Of a stretch of DNA of 64,000 bases, positions 10,320 to 21,218 are shown one piece after another. This DNA is from Desulfobacteraceae bacterium Eth-SRB1 (GTDB lineage: Bacteria > Desulfobacterota > Desulfobacteria > Desulfobacterales > ETH-SRB1), in contig RPGP01000040.1 in the NCBI GenBank assembly GCA_004193555.1, positions 1,059,127 through 1,123,126 on the forward strand. The letters run 5' to 3'. The notes beneath the pieces were generated by a model. It had not been told where the DNA came from. It saw nothing but the letters and a program-made list of their open reading frames with translations, and made no database searches. The position numbers were made by a program, and so were the translations under genes. The first letter of the stretch is position 1. The number at the start of each line of letters is the position of its first letter.

Positions 10320-11225
10320 ATGGCTTATATTACAATGAAGGAACTCCTGGAGGCAGGGGTGCATTTTGGTCATCAGACAAAGCGCTGGAATCCAAAGATG
10401 AAGCAATATATCTTTGGGGCAAGAAACGGTATCTATATTATCGATCTGCAAAAAACGGTTCGAATGTTTAAAACTGTTTATGATTTTGTAGTGGATATTG
10501 TGATGGACGGAAAGTCGGTTCTTTTTGTCGGCACTAAAAAGCAGGCGCGTGAGTCAATTTATGAAGAGGCTAATCGATGTGAGATGTTCTATATTCATAA
10601 CAGGTGGTTAGGGGGGATGCTGACAAATTTTAACACCATAAAAAAGAGCATAGACCGTCTTAACCATCTCAACAACATAACAAATGACGGGTCAATCAAC
10701 CTTTTCCCCAAAAAAGAGAGATTGAAGCTTGAAAAGGCAAGGGTGAAGTTAGATAACAACCTTGGAGGAATTCGTGAGATGAAAAGACTCCCGGGAGCTA
10801 TCTTTGTTGTTGACTCCAAAAATGAAGCAATTGCTGTGCGTGAAGGGAGACGTCTCAATATACCAATTATTGCGATTGTTGATACAAACTGTGATCCTGA
10901 TGAGATTGATTTAGTTATCCCCGGCAATGATGACGCCATACGAGCAATAAGGTTGATTTCGTCCAGGATTGCTGATGCATGCATTGAGGGAAAGCAGCGG
11001 ATGGTTGAGAAACAGCAGGCTGAAACAGATAAAGATATTGAAAGCAAACCAGAAACAGTATCTGTAAACACAGAATTGAAATCCGGTGAAAGGAAGGTAA
11101 TCTCGGACGGATCAGATGGACCTGTTGTAGAGATAATAAAAAAAACAAAGCCCGCAATTTTGCCTGAGACTGTTGATGCTTCTAATAACGATGAATCAGG
11201 AGAAGTCGCTGAGACCAACACCTAA
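10320..11225 (+). CDS. rpsB: 30S ribosomal protein S2
   Basis: [27 protein letters not shown]...; long acidic C-terminal extension. Confidence 0.96.
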   Translation: MAYITMKELLEAGVHFGHQTKRWNPKMKQYIFGARNGIYIIDLQKTVRMFKTVYDFVVDIVMDGKSVLFVGTKKQARESIYEEANRCEMFYIHNRWLGGMLTNFNTIKKSIDRLNHLNNITNDGSINLFPKKERLKLEKARVKLDNNLGGIREMKRLPGAIFVVDSKNEAIAVREGRRLNIPIIAIVDTNCDPDEIDLVIPGNDDAIRAIRLISSRIADACIEGKQRMVEKQQAETDKDIESKPETVSVNTELKSGERKVISDGSDGPVVEIIKKTKPAILPETVDASNNDESGEVAETNT

Positions 11226-11232
11226 ATTGATT

Positions 11233-11400
11233 GGTTCAATGGTTCAGGGTTCAATGATTATAATCTATTGACACCTATCACCTTATAACACAACACCCAG
11301 ATGGGTGAAACATGCGTGTTATCCCTGCCGAGGTATCATCTTTTTGATATCAGACAGTTGCTTTTCAACCGGGAACCGTGAACGTTGAACCGCTTAACCC
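11233..11400. repeat. heptad-armed inverted element between rpsB and tsf
   Basis: GGTTCAATGGTTCAGGGTTCAATG at left; AACCGGGAACCGTGAACGTTGAACC at right. Confidence 0.6.
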
Positions 11401-11421
11401 AGGTAATAAAGGAGAATAATG

Positions 11422-12021
11422 ATGGGAATAATTAGCGCGGGAATGGTTAAGCAGCTCCGGGAAAAAACAGGAGCCGGCATTATGGATTGCAAGGAAGCCC
11501 TTACGGAGTGCGATGGCGATATCGACAGGTCCGTTGATTTTTTAAGAAAGAAAGGCATAGCTACAGCCGAAAAGAGAGCCGGAAAAGCTATGACGGAAGG
11601 CATAATTGAGTCTTATATACATATGGGCGGCAAATTAGGTGTTTTAGTTGAGGTTAACTGCGAAACAGATTTTGTTGCAAAGAATGACGATTTTAAGGAA
11701 TTTGCCAGGAATCTCGCTATGCATATTGCGGCTACAAACCCTGTGGGGATTTCACAGGAAGATGTTCCCGAAGAGGTAATCAATAAGGAAAGAGAAATAT
11801 ATCGCGCTCAGGCCCTTGAAACAGGCAAGCCTGAAAATATAGTTGACAAGATAGCAAATGGGAAACTGAGCAAATATTTCAAGGAAAACTGCCTGTTAAA
11901 CCAGGCTTACGTACGTGATCCGAATATAACTATAGCGGATCTTTTAAATGAGCTGATTGCAAAGATTGGTGAGAATATTTCCATTAGACGCTTTGTCCGT
12001 TTCCAGACAGGGGAGTCGTAA
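11422..12021 (+). CDS. tsf: translation elongation factor Ts
   Basis: MVKQLREKTGAGIMDCKEALTECDGDIDRSVDFLRKKG...VNCETDFVAKND. Confidence 0.95.
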   Translation: MGIISAGMVKQLREKTGAGIMDCKEALTECDGDIDRSVDFLRKKGIATAEKRAGKAMTEGIIESYIHMGGKLGVLVEVNCETDFVAKNDDFKEFARNLAMHIAATNPVGISQEDVPEEVINKEREIYRAQALETGKPENIVDKIANGKLSKYFKENCLLNQAYVRDPNITIADLLNELIAKIGENISIRRFVRFQTGES

Positions 12022-12024
12022 GCC

Positions 12025-12741
12025 TTGGCATTTCCAAAGTATAAAAGAATTTTGTTGAAATTAAGCGGCGAAGCCCTGATGGGAGATCATGGCTTTGGAA
12101 TCAGCCAGGATGTAATGAAGTATATTGCAGATGAGGTGCGTTCGACATTTGATCTTGGTGTTCAGGTGGCCATAGTTGTCGGCGGCGGCAATATTTTCAG
12201 GGGAGTTGCCGCCAGTTCATACGGCATGGATCGGACATCTGCCGATCATATGGGGATGCTGGCCACAGTGATCAACAGTCTGGCGCTTCAGGATGCTTTA
12301 GAGAAGAAAGGTATGCAGACCCGTGTTCAGTCTGCCATATCGATGCATGAAGTGGCTGAACCGTATATACTCCGTAAAGCTGTCCGCCATCTGGAGAAAG
12401 GGCGCGTTGTGATATTTGCGGCAGGCACAGGCAACCCCTACTTTACAACAGATACAGCCGCGGTCTTAAGGGCTCAGGAAATTCATGCTGAAATACTTTT
12501 AAAGGCCACCAAGGTTGACGGTCTTTACGATTCAGACCCCCTTGTTAACGCTGATGCCAAATTTATAAAAAAAATCAGCTACATGAATGTTCTTGAAAAG
12601 CAGCTTAAAGTCATGGATATGACAGCGATCTCCCTGGCCATGGACAATCAGCTCCCTATCGTTGTTTTTAATTTAAAAGACAGGGAAAATATCAGAAAGG
12701 TTGTATGCGGAGAGGAGGTCGGCACACTTATTAATGGTTGA
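12025..12741 (+). CDS. pyrH: UMP kinase
   Basis: [44 protein letters not shown]. Confidence 0.95.
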   Translation: MAFPKYKRILLKLSGEALMGDHGFGISQDVMKYIADEVRSTFDLGVQVAIVVGGGNIFRGVAASSYGMDRTSADHMGMLATVINSLALQDALEKKGMQTRVQSAISMHEVAEPYILRKAVRHLEKGRVVIFAAGTGNPYFTTDTAAVLRAQEIHAEILLKATKVDGLYDSDPLVNADAKFIKKISYMNVLEKQLKVMDMTAISLAMDNQLPIVVFNLKDRENIRKVVCGEEVGTLING

Positions 12742-12966
12742 GTAGTCGAGTAGGGAATTAGTCGAGCAGGGAGAATAGTCAAGTAGTCGAGAGGCCACGA
12801 CTGAAGTGATTATACTTTACACCCCTATAAACTGCGGTTTTTAAAACTGTCATAATGATAAAGAATAAAATTAAACCATGAAGATTATTAATACTTTTAT
12901 AATTTCTTAGTGCTTTTCGTGGTAAAAAACATAAAATTATGATTGTTTACAGTACAGGTGAAAGAG

Positions 12967-13524
12967 ATGATTGAAACAATGTATCAAGAAACAAGAGATG
13001 GGATGGGCAAGTCAATATCTTCCCTGAAAAATGAATTGATGAAATTAAGAACAGGTCGTGCGTCGCTTTCTCTGTTTGACGGAATACGGGTTGATTACTA
13101 TGGCACGCTTACGCCTATTAACCAGATGGCCTCCCTTTCCATTCCTGAAAGCCGTCTTATCACCATACAGCCATGGGATGTTACTGTAATCAAGGAAATC
13201 GAAAAAGCTATATTAAAATCAGACCTCGGCCTTACTCCTTCAAGCGACGGTAAGATTATTCGTATATCCGTTCCACCACTTACAGAAGAAAGACGAAAGC
13301 AGCTTGTCAAGGTCGTTCACAAAACATGCGAAGATTATAAGGTCGCGGTGCGTAATATCAGGCGTGATTCAAATGAGCTGTTAAAAAGTTTAAAAAAGGA
13401 CGGCGAGATTTCTGAAGATGATGCTTTCAAGGCACAGGATCAGGTACAGAAGATAACAGATAAGTATATAACGCTTATCGATGATACATATAAAGAAAAA
13501 GAGAAAGAAATTCTTGAATTCTAA
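12967..13524 (+). CDS. frr: ribosome recycling factor
   Basis: LRTGRASLSLFDGIRVDYYGTLTPINQMASLSIPESR...; order pyrH-frr-uppS. Confidence 0.95.
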   Translation: MIETMYQETRDGMGKSISSLKNELMKLRTGRASLSLFDGIRVDYYGTLTPINQMASLSIPESRLITIQPWDVTVIKEIEKAILKSDLGLTPSSDGKIIRISVPPLTEERRKQLVKVVHKTCEDYKVAVRNIRRDSNELLKSLKKDGEISEDDAFKAQDQVQKITDKYITLIDDTYKEKEKEILEF

Positions 13525-14260
13525 CACAGATTCCTCTCTTCAAACAGACCTTGATACTGCAAACCTTCCCTCCCATGTAGCAATTATTATGGATGGCAAT
13601 GGTAGGTGGGCAAAGAGACGTCTGTTAAACCGTATTCAAGGGCATGAAAAGGGCGCTGAAGCAGTTCGAACAATTGTTGAATGCTGCCGTGAAATGGGAA
13701 TTTCCATCCTCACCCTGTATGCTTTTTCCACTGAAAACTGGCAGCGGCCCAAAATAGAAGTAGCGGCTCTAATGACCCTTCTCGCAAAATTTTTAGAGTC
13801 AGAGCAAAAAAATATGCTGGATAATAATATCCGCCTAAACGCAATAGGGCAGATAGAGCGTCTGCCGGAACATGTGCGGCGAGTGCTTCATGAAACAATG
13901 ACTTTAACGAAAAATAATAACGGCATGCTTCTTAATCTTGCATTGAGCTATGGGGGACGGGCAGAGATAGTCAGAATGGTTCGGGATGTCGCGATAAAAG
14001 CAAAGGAAGGCGGGATCGATCCTGATTCAATAACATACGATGTTGTATCTGATCACCTGTATACAAAAGGGATGCCGGATCCTGACCTGTTGATCAGAAC
14101 CAGCGGGGAAATGCGCATAAGCAATTTTTTGCTGTGTCAAATTGCATACACCGAAATTTTTGTTACCGACACCTTGTGGCCGGATTTTAACAGGGAAGAG
14201 TTTTTGCGCATTCTGCAGCACTATCAACACCGTGAACGCAGATTCGGCAGGACCGGCTAG
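13481..14260 (+). CDS. uppS: isoprenyl transferase (undecaprenyl diphosphate synthase)
   Basis: HVAIIMDGNGRWAKRR, DLLIRTSGEMRISNFLLCQIAYTE; overlaps the frr end, start uncertain. Confidence 0.93.
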   Translation: MIHIKKKRKKFLNSNTDSSLQTDLDTANLPSHVAIIMDGNGRWAKRRLLNRIQGHEKGAEAVRTIVECCREMGISILTLYAFSTENWQRPKIEVAALMTLLAKFLESEQKNMLDNNIRLNAIGQIERLPEHVRRVLHETMTLTKNNNGMLLNLALSYGGRAEIVRMVRDVAIKAKEGGIDPDSITYDVVSDHLYTKGMPDPDLLIRTSGEMRISNFLLCQIAYTEIFVTDTLWPDFNREEFLRILQHYQHRERRFGRTG

Positions 14261-14446
14261 CCAGTAGGGAGTAGGCAGAGCGAGGACTTATGATTGTCGA
14301 TACGCGGCGCAAGCGCCTGCGCTGTGCGTTGAAAAGATAGAATTACATCAATCAACAATCAACAATGCAAAGAGATCAGAGAACCGGCAACCTTGAACCG
14401 TGAACCTTATAACCCAGACCGAAGGGATTGCAGTCAATAATAAATA

Positions 14447-14743
14447 ACTCAAGTTTCGCACCCTTTAATTTAGCCGAAGCGTTAGACGGTAAGGGCTAAA
14501 AATAAATTTTAAGGCGAAACATACTACCTGTGGTTTTAACAACGGCGCCAATCAATTAAGTATAAGATTGATGCTTAATACGTTGTTAAATTCAATATGT
14601 TATATCTCCTTTGCGCCTGATCGTAATGTATGTCGCACAGGGTGCTGTTTACAAGATATAAGCAAATGAATTCGCTGTAAAAATGTTATTTTCAACCCTT
14701 ACCGTCTTGACATTCCTAAAAATTAAGGGTGCGAAACTTGAGT
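14447..14743. mobile_element. MITE-like element, complete copy with terminal inverted repeats
   Basis: ACTCAAGTTTCGCACCCTT... / ...AAGGGTGCGAAACTTGAGT termini; imperfect inverted similarity extends about 70 bp inward (GACGGTAAGGGCTAAAAATAA); flanked by AAATA on both sides; no ORF. Confidence 0.8.
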
Positions 14744-14765
14744 AAATAATTTTTACGAGGTCTGT

Positions 14766-15620
14766 ATGCATTTAAAACGTTGGCTTACAGCTATTGCAGC
14801 TCTTCCATTACTTTTTTGGGTGATTCTCAAAGGAGGGCATCTTCTTTTTGCCGCATTAATTGTCATAGCAGCTATTTTATCTTTGGATGAGTATTTTAGT
14901 ATAGTTTTAAATGACAGAGCCAAAACCAAAGACCCAACATCTAAAGCACAAAGTCCAAACAGACTCTATCTTAAGGTTTCTGCTTTTATTATCGGGCTAA
15001 TGATAATTTTGGCCGCATTTAACAATTTATTCGATGTTATGATCGGCCTTGTTATTTTGAATGTTGTGCTTTCCAGCTTGTATTTGTTGCGGAAATTCAG
15101 GTCTGATCCATTAGCTTTAGAAATAATTGCAAAGCAGGTTATGGGTATTATATACATACCATTATTTCTCTCCTGCCTTGTTTTGATACGAAACGGCCCT
15201 GATGGAGTCAAATGGGTTTTCTTACTGTTATTGCTTGTTTTTGCATGTGATACAGGAGCATACTATATCGGCACATATATGGGACGCCGTAAACTTTGCC
15301 CTTCAATAAGTCACGGAAAGACCGTTGAAGGTTCTATCGGAGGGATTGCCGCAAGTCTTGGAGCAGGCCTGATTTTTAAGAATTTTTTTCTGCCGCAAAT
15401 GCCGTGGGGATATATCATACTTTTTTGCCTTTCCATTGCCGCAGCAGGGCAGGTGGGCGACTTGTTCGAATCAGCTCTCAAGCGGTCAGCAAACGTTAAA
15501 GATTCCGGTGTAATCCTTCCCGGCCATGGAGGTATCCTGGATCGTATCGATGCGTTGTTGTTTGCAGCGCCTGTGGCCTATTTTTTAAAGGAATATTTAT
15601 TTTCAAGTGCCTTAAAGTGA
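14766..15620 (+). CDS. cdsA: phosphatidate cytidylyltransferase
   Basis: CdsA signature GHGGILDRIDALLFAAPVAYF; 284 aa membrane protein. Confidence 0.92.
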   Translation: MHLKRWLTAIAALPLLFWVILKGGHLLFAALIVIAAILSLDEYFSIVLNDRAKTKDPTSKAQSPNRLYLKVSAFIIGLMIILAAFNNLFDVMIGLVILNVVLSSLYLLRKFRSDPLALEIIAKQVMGIIYIPLFLSCLVLIRNGPDGVKWVFLLLLLVFACDTGAYYIGTYMGRRKLCPSISHGKTVEGSIGGIAASLGAGLIFKNFFLPQMPWGYIILFCLSIAAAGQVGDLFESALKRSANVKDSGVILPGHGGILDRIDALLFAAPVAYFLKEYLFSSALK

Positions 15621-15845
15621 GCTAAAGTATGTTAAAGTGCCTAAAGCCCGCCCTGGTGCGACACGTTAGTATATTTGGATATCCAATGCATCATTCTAAG
15701 ACTGACTTTTTTTTACTGTATAGTAGTTGTGACCGGTCTGGGCCAGGGTTATGGAGTCGCTTCGCTCCATTATTTTACATACAATTAGCAGCACCGAAGG
15801 TGCATTCCTTAACTTTAGGCATTTTAGGCGCTTTAGTTCACTTAT
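15605..15845 (+). repeat. CTAAAGTG-type dispersed element, copy 1
   Basis: About 235 bp near-identical in inverted orientation to 25762-25999; both ends carry GTGCCTAAAGT heptads. Confidence 0.85.
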
Positions 15846-15860
15846 AACTTTTACTATACT

Positions 15861-17015
15861 ATGAAATATCTTTCCATACTGGGTTCTACAGGATCAGTGG
15901 GTTGCAATGCTCTTGAGATAGCGGGAAAATTCCCTGAGCGCTTTGCTGTAAAGGCGCTGTCAGCAGCGCATAATGTTGAACTGTTAGCTGGACAGATTAA
16001 GAAGTTCCGCCCGGAAATAGCAGTGGTTCTAAATGCAAGCAGAGCTCTTGAGCTGAAAAGTAGGCTTCCTGCCGGCATTTCTGTTGAAATAATGCATGGC
16101 CAGGATGGATACAGGGCTGCGGCCACACATTCATCTGTTGATATGGTTGTTGTTGCAATTGTGGGAGCTGCCGGTCTGATACCGACCCTGGCCGCGATAG
16201 AGGCAGGCAAGGACATCGCCCTGGCCAATAAGGAAACCATTGTGATGGCGGGCGAAATCGTTTCAAAAACGGCGGCTCAAAAAAACGTAAAGATACTGCC
16301 AATCGACAGCGAGCACAGCGCAATTTTTCAATGCATTGTGGGACACCGGAAGGAGGACCTTGACAAAATACTCCTGACAGCTTCAGGTGGACCTTTTTTA
16401 CACAAACCTGAAAAAGAATTTTCAAAAATAACACCGGAGGATGCCCTGAATCATCCAATATGGCGTATGGGCAAAAAGATCAGCGTGGACTCAGCGACTC
16501 TTATGAACAAAGGGCTTGAGGTCATAGAGGCAAAATCTCTTTTTACGGTTTCTCAGGATATGATTAAGGTCTTAATTCACCCGCAAAGTGTTATTCATTC
16601 AATGGTTTCATACAGAGATGGCTCGGTAATTGCCCAGTTAGGCATTCCGGATATGAAAACAGCCATTGCATATGCCATATCATATCCTGAACGTCTTCCC
16701 CTTGAGCAACCGATACCGGATTTTCTTAATATTGAGGCTCTTACCTTTGAGCAGCCGGATTCAGGAAAATTTCCATGTCTTGATCTGGCTTATAATGCTT
16801 GCAGAGCCGGTGGAACGATGCCTGTGGTACTTAATGCGTCAAACGAAGTGGCAGTGGAGTCATTTTTAATGCAGAGAATATCATTTGTCAAAATTCCGGA
16901 AATTATCAGCAAAACAATGGATAAACATTCTGTTGTTGTAAATCCGGCGCTTTCCGACATTATCGAGACTGACAGGTGGGCAAGGGAAACAGCGTATAAA
17001 ATGGTAAAATTATGA
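15861..17015 (+). CDS. dxr: 1-deoxy-D-xylulose-5-phosphate reductoisomerase
   Basis: MKYLSILGSTGSVGCNALEIA, ALANKETIVMAGE, PIDSEHSAIFQ. Confidence 0.96.
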   Translation: MKYLSILGSTGSVGCNALEIAGKFPERFAVKALSAAHNVELLAGQIKKFRPEIAVVLNASRALELKSRLPAGISVEIMHGQDGYRAAATHSSVDMVVVAIVGAAGLIPTLAAIEAGKDIALANKETIVMAGEIVSKTAAQKNVKILPIDSEHSAIFQCIVGHRKEDLDKILLTASGGPFLHKPEKEFSKITPEDALNHPIWRMGKKISVDSATLMNKGLEVIEAKSLFTVSQDMIKVLIHPQSVIHSMVSYRDGSVIAQLGIPDMKTAIAYAISYPERLPLEQPIPDFLNIEALTFEQPDSGKFPCLDLAYNACRAGGTMPVVLNASNEVAVESFLMQRISFVKIPEIISKTMDKHSVVVNPALSDIIETDRWARETAYKMVKL

Positions 17016-18079
17016 CCACAACCATTTTTTCTTTTGTTGTCGTATTAGGCATTCTTATATTTTTCCATGAACTGGGTCATTTCCTTGTCGCCAAGCTGTT
17101 TGGTGTCGGGGTGGAGAAATTTTCATTGGGGTTTGGCCCTAAACTTATCGGAAAAAAGATCGGCAGTACCAATTATATTCTTTCAGCCATACCTCTTGGC
17201 GGATATGTAAAGATGGTAGGTGAAAACCCCGGAGCTGATATCGATTCCGCTGATATATCTGTTTCATTTTCACATAAGCATGTATTTAAACGGATTTTAA
17301 TTGTTGCGGCGGGCCCTTTTTTTAATTTTTTTCTCGCCATGATTATATTTTTCGGGATTTTTCAGATTTCAGGAGCTTTTTTATTAAAGCCTTCCATTGG
17401 AGAAGTAAAAGAAGATTCACCTGCCTGCATGGCTGGGCTGCAGAAAGACGATCTGATTGTAGCGATTGACGGATCAGCCATCGAAAGCTGGGAAGAAATG
17501 GCAAGTGTTATTACCGGCAGCAAAGGCAGAAGAATTGCATTAAGTGTGCGCCGGGGCGAATCAATTGTTGCTGTTGATATTATGCCGGAGCTTGTAACGA
17601 CAAAAAACCTGTTTGGTGATGATATTAAGCGTTATGTAATAGGCATTACAGCATCCGGAGATGTATTTTCAAAGGATTTAACTCTGTTTCAGGCTTTTTC
17701 AGAAAGTATAAACCAGACATATAATATTTCCAAATTAGTTGTAATTAGTATTGTTAAAATGATACAGGGAACTATTTCTGTAAAAACCATAGGCGGTCCA
17801 ATCATGATCGCTGAGATGGCAGGACAGCAGGCAAGGCAGGGGGCTGTCAACTTTATTTTTTTTATTGCGCTTCTAAGCGTTAATCTTGGCATTCTCAACA
17901 TTCTTCCCATACCGGTTTTAGACGGCGGCCACCTGGTTTTCTTTTTTATTGAGGCGGTGACAGGACGTCCGGTAAGCATAAGAGTTCGTGAAATTGCTCA
18001 ACAGGCAGGCATCGTTATATTACTATTGCTTATGGTCTTTGTGTTTTATAATGACATCACCCGAATATTTTTTAATTAA
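17012..18079 (+). CDS. rseP: RIP metalloprotease RseP
   Basis: FFHELGHFLVAKLFGVGVEKFSLGFGP (HExxH), PDZ region, NILPIPVLDGGHL. Confidence 0.95.
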   Translation: MTTTIFSFVVVLGILIFFHELGHFLVAKLFGVGVEKFSLGFGPKLIGKKIGSTNYILSAIPLGGYVKMVGENPGADIDSADISVSFSHKHVFKRILIVAAGPFFNFFLAMIIFFGIFQISGAFLLKPSIGEVKEDSPACMAGLQKDDLIVAIDGSAIESWEEMASVITGSKGRRIALSVRRGESIVAVDIMPELVTTKNLFGDDIKRYVIGITASGDVFSKDLTLFQAFSESINQTYNISKLVVISIVKMIQGTISVKTIGGPIMIAEMAGQQARQGAVNFIFFIALLSVNLGILNILPIPVLDGGHLVFFFIEAVTGRPVSIRVREIAQQAGIVILLLLMVFVFYNDITRIFFN

Positions 18080-18150
18080 CATTGATGAATTCGACTTACG
18101 AGTTCATTAACATTAACCCGCAACTTGTAACTCGCAAAACCGAACTCATT

Positions 18151-21100
18151 ATGCCGTATCGACTGGAAATCACCTTAAACCCCGATCTTTTTGATGCCGA
18201 AGGTGAAGGCGTCCGCCGGAAGGCTGAGCATTATTTTGGCATTGAAATTAAGCAGGTTCGCACAATTAATGTGCTTACAATTGATGCAGACCTTACGGCT
18301 GACCAGTTAAATACAATTCAAACAGAAATCTTCACAAACCCCGTAACACAGATTTCCTCTTATAAGCCTCTTTCCGTTGAGTTTGACCGGGTTATCTGGG
18401 TCGGTTACAGGCCCGGTGTAAAGGATAACCCCGGCAGCACTGCTGTTGAAGCCATTGAAGATATGCTTGGAATAAAATTTAAACAGGATGAAGATGTCTA
18501 TACGTCAAAGCGGTATTGCCTGAAAGGAAAAGGCCTGACAGCCGGAGATGTAGAGAAGGTCGCCGGTGAACTTCTTGCCAACGACATTATCCAGCGATGG
18601 AAAATATTTTCAAAGCAGGATTGGGACCCTGAAGCCGGAACAGGTTTTATCATTCCAAAAGTCGTTCTCGATCATACTCCCTGTGTTAAGTCAATTCCGA
18701 TAGATAGTGACGAAACTCTGAAAAAAATCAGCGATAAGCGGAACCTTGCGCTGAATCCAAACGATATTCCAACTATAAGGGCATATTTTTTAGGCAAGCA
18801 GGTGCGGGCTGAGCGGGCTTTAGTCGGTCTTTCAGACCCTACGGATATTGAAGTGGAGTATATATCTCAAGCCAGAAGCGATCATTGTAACCATAATACA
18901 TTTCAGGGGTTGTTCCATTATAAGGATCTTTCAACAGGCCGGACAGAGGTTGTGGACAATATTTTTGAGACCTGTATCAAGGAGCCCACACTTTCGTTAA
19001 AGGAAAAAAAGCCGTGGGTTGTGTCTGTGCTATGGGACAATGCCGGCGCCGGACGTTTTGATGAAGACTACTATTACGTTATTACCGGCGAAACGCACAA
19101 CTCGCCATCCAACATGGAGGCTTACGGCGGAGCAATAACCGGTATTGTCGGCGTGTATCGTGACCCAATGGGCACCGGCAAGGGCGCGAAGCTGATTATG
19201 GGGGGCTATGGTTATTGTGTAGGGCAAAGGGATTATAACGGCGACCTTACTCCTCATCTTCATCCAAGACGCCTTTTAGACGGTGTTATAGAAGGTGTGC
19301 GTGACGGCGGCAACAAGAGCGGAATTCCCACAACTTTTGGACAGCTCATTTTTCATCCCGGCTATATGGGGAAGGCGCTGGTTTTCGTAACGGCTGTCGG
19401 CATAATGCCTGCACGGATAAAGGGAGAGCCCTCGGAACAGAAAAAAACATCACCTGGAGATCTGGTAATTATGTGCGGCGGAAGGGTCGGCAAAGACGGT
19501 ATTCATGGCGTTACCGCAGCATCCGAAATTTTTTCTGAAGATACTCCAGCGGGTCATGTCCAGATAGGTGATCCATATACACAGAAAAAGATGCACGATT
19601 TTATCCTCGAGGTTCGTGACCTTGGGCTTATCAGGTTTATTACAGACAACGGGGGAGGAGGGCTTTCATCATCTGTTGGTGAATCAGCCCGGTTTTCCAA
19701 TGGGTGCGAGATTCAGCTTGAAAAGGTTCCATTAAAATATGAAGGCCTTGATCAATGGGAAATATGGATTTCAGAATCTCAGGAGCGCATGACCCTGGCC
19801 ATAAAGCCGGAAGACCTTGAATATTTTCTTGAACTTTCGAAAAAACATGCTGTCGAAAGCACAGTTATTGGCAAATACACAGATTCAGGCAAACTTCATA
19901 TCACCTATAATGGTAAAACCTGCGCCTATATCGATCTTGATTTACTGGCTTCCGGTTTTCCCCAGTGGGAATTTGATGCGCACTGGCAGTCTCCTGAAAG
20001 ACGGGGGTTATTTGAACCTGTTGTCAGAGAGCCCCATGACTATGAAGCTTTGCTGACAGATATTTTGTCGCGTCCCAACATATGTTCCAGGGAATGGATA
20101 TCCAGGCAATACGACCATGAAGTGCAGGGAACAAGCGTGATTAAACCTCTTGTAGGCGTTGGCCGTGATGTTAACAGCGATGCATCTGTTATAAGGCCTG
20201 TGCTTGATTCTGAAAAAGGGCTTGCTTTTGCCCAGGCGCTGTTGCCCACATATTCGGAAATAGATGCTTATCACATGACAAGTTGCACTATTGATGAGGC
20301 TGTTCGCAGGCTGATTGCTGTAGGGGCCGACCTGGACATGATAGGGGGTGTGGATAATTTCTGCTGGCCGAACATTCAGTACGATCCAGAAGATAATCCT
20401 GACGGCAGATTCAAAGCAGCGCAACTTGTGCGCTCATGCCTGGCGCTTCGGGACATCTGTCTGGAATATGGAATACCGCTCCTTTCAGGGAAGGACAGCA
20501 TGTATATTGATGGATATCTTGCAGGCCGGTATGGTGAAACCCACAAGGTGTCTGCTCTTGAAACCATTCAGTTTTCAACCATATCTGTTATCGATGATAT
20601 AAATAAATGCATTACTATGGACTCCAAAATCCCCGGCGATCTGGTTTATATACTTGGAGAAACATGGAATGAGCTTGGAGGCTCCGAATACTACGAACAT
20701 TATGGATATATTGGCCTGAATGTTCCGCGGGTGCATCCCAAACAGTTTGCCACGCTTTACAGGGCGCTCGGCAGCGCTATTGAAAAAGAGATTGTAGCAT
20801 CTGCCCATGGAATATATCGCGGCGGTCTAAGCGTGCATCTAACAATGGTTGCCATGGGCGGCGACCTGGGCATGAAAGTTGATCTTGCTCTTGTTCCTTC
20901 CAACAGTGTTAATCGCATTGACACCATTTTATTTTCAGAATCCGCGGGCCGCTTTATAGTGACAATAGATCCTGAAAACAAAAAGAGCTTTGAAGATATT
21001 TTTAAAGGGCTTCCCTGCTCCTGCATAGGGGTTATAACGAACAAGTCCGGCGATTTGGTTATCAGCGATTCTAAGAACAAAGGGAAAAGCAAAACCATTA

Positions 21101-21162
21101 TTTCCATTCCCGTCCAAGACTTGAAAGCTGCATGGAAGAAACCTTTTAAGGACCTTTGTTGA
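18151..21162 (+). CDS. purL: phosphoribosylformylglycinamidine synthase, PurS-like N-terminus fused to PurL
   Basis: MPYRLEITLNPDLFDAEGEG..., SDHCNHNTF, ETHNSPS, LSGKDSM. The ORF track start at 18082 lies in heptad-like DNA; the ATG at 18151 is preferred. Confidence 0.9.
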   Translation: MPYRLEITLNPDLFDAEGEGVRRKAEHYFGIEIKQVRTINVLTIDADLTADQLNTIQTEIFTNPVTQISSYKPLSVEFDRVIWVGYRPGVKDNPGSTAVEAIEDMLGIKFKQDEDVYTSKRYCLKGKGLTAGDVEKVAGELLANDIIQRWKIFSKQDWDPEAGTGFIIPKVVLDHTPCVKSIPIDSDETLKKISDKRNLALNPNDIPTIRAYFLGKQVRAERALVGLSDPTDIEVEYISQARSDHCNHNTFQGLFHYKDLSTGRTEVVDNIFETCIKEPTLSLKEKKPWVVSVLWDNAGAGRFDEDYYYVITGETHNSPSNMEAYGGAITGIVGVYRDPMGTGKGAKLIMGGYGYCVGQRDYNGDLTPHLHPRRLLDGVIEGVRDGGNKSGIPTTFGQLIFHPGYMGKALVFVTAVGIMPARIKGEPSEQKKTSPGDLVIMCGGRVGKDGIHGVTAASEIFSEDTPAGHVQIGDPYTQKKMHDFILEVRDLGLIRFITDNGGGGLSSSVGESARFSNGCEIQLEKVPLKYEGLDQWEIWISESQERMTLAIKPEDLEYFLELSKKHAVESTVIGKYTDSGKLHITYNGKTCAYIDLDLLASGFPQWEFDAHWQSPERRGLFEPVVREPHDYEALLTDILSRPNICSREWISRQYDHEVQGTSVIKPLVGVGRDVNSDASVIRPVLDSEKGLAFAQALLPTYSEIDAYHMTSCTIDEAVRRLIAVGADLDMIGGVDNFCWPNIQYDPEDNPDGRFKAAQLVRSCLALRDICLEYGIPLLSGKDSMYIDGYLAGRYGETHKVSALETIQFSTISVIDDINKCITMDSKIPGDLVYILGETWNELGGSEYYEHYGYIGLNVPRVHPKQFATLYRALGSAIEKEIVASAHGIYRGGLSVHLTMVAMGGDLGMKVDLALVPSNSVNRIDTILFSESAGRFIVTIDPENKKSFEDIFKGLPCSCIGVITNKSGDLVISDSKNKGKSKTIISIPVQDLKAAWKKPFKDLC

Positions 21163-21218
21163 AAGGCAATCGTTTTCGGTTTTTATAAATAGCATCAACT
21201 AATCGTGAGAAGAACCAT

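Noticed and set aside
10595-11221. 208-aa antisense ORF over rpsB
   Set aside because: Shadow ORF opposite a strong ribosomal protein call; low-complexity Ser/Leu composition.
18082-18150. N-terminal extension of purL (MMNSTYEFININPQLVTRKTELI)
   Set aside because: DNA is heptad-like (ACCCGCA ACTTGTA ACTCGCA AAACCGA) and the family start is MPYRLEITLNP at 18151, so it is probably untranslated leader.
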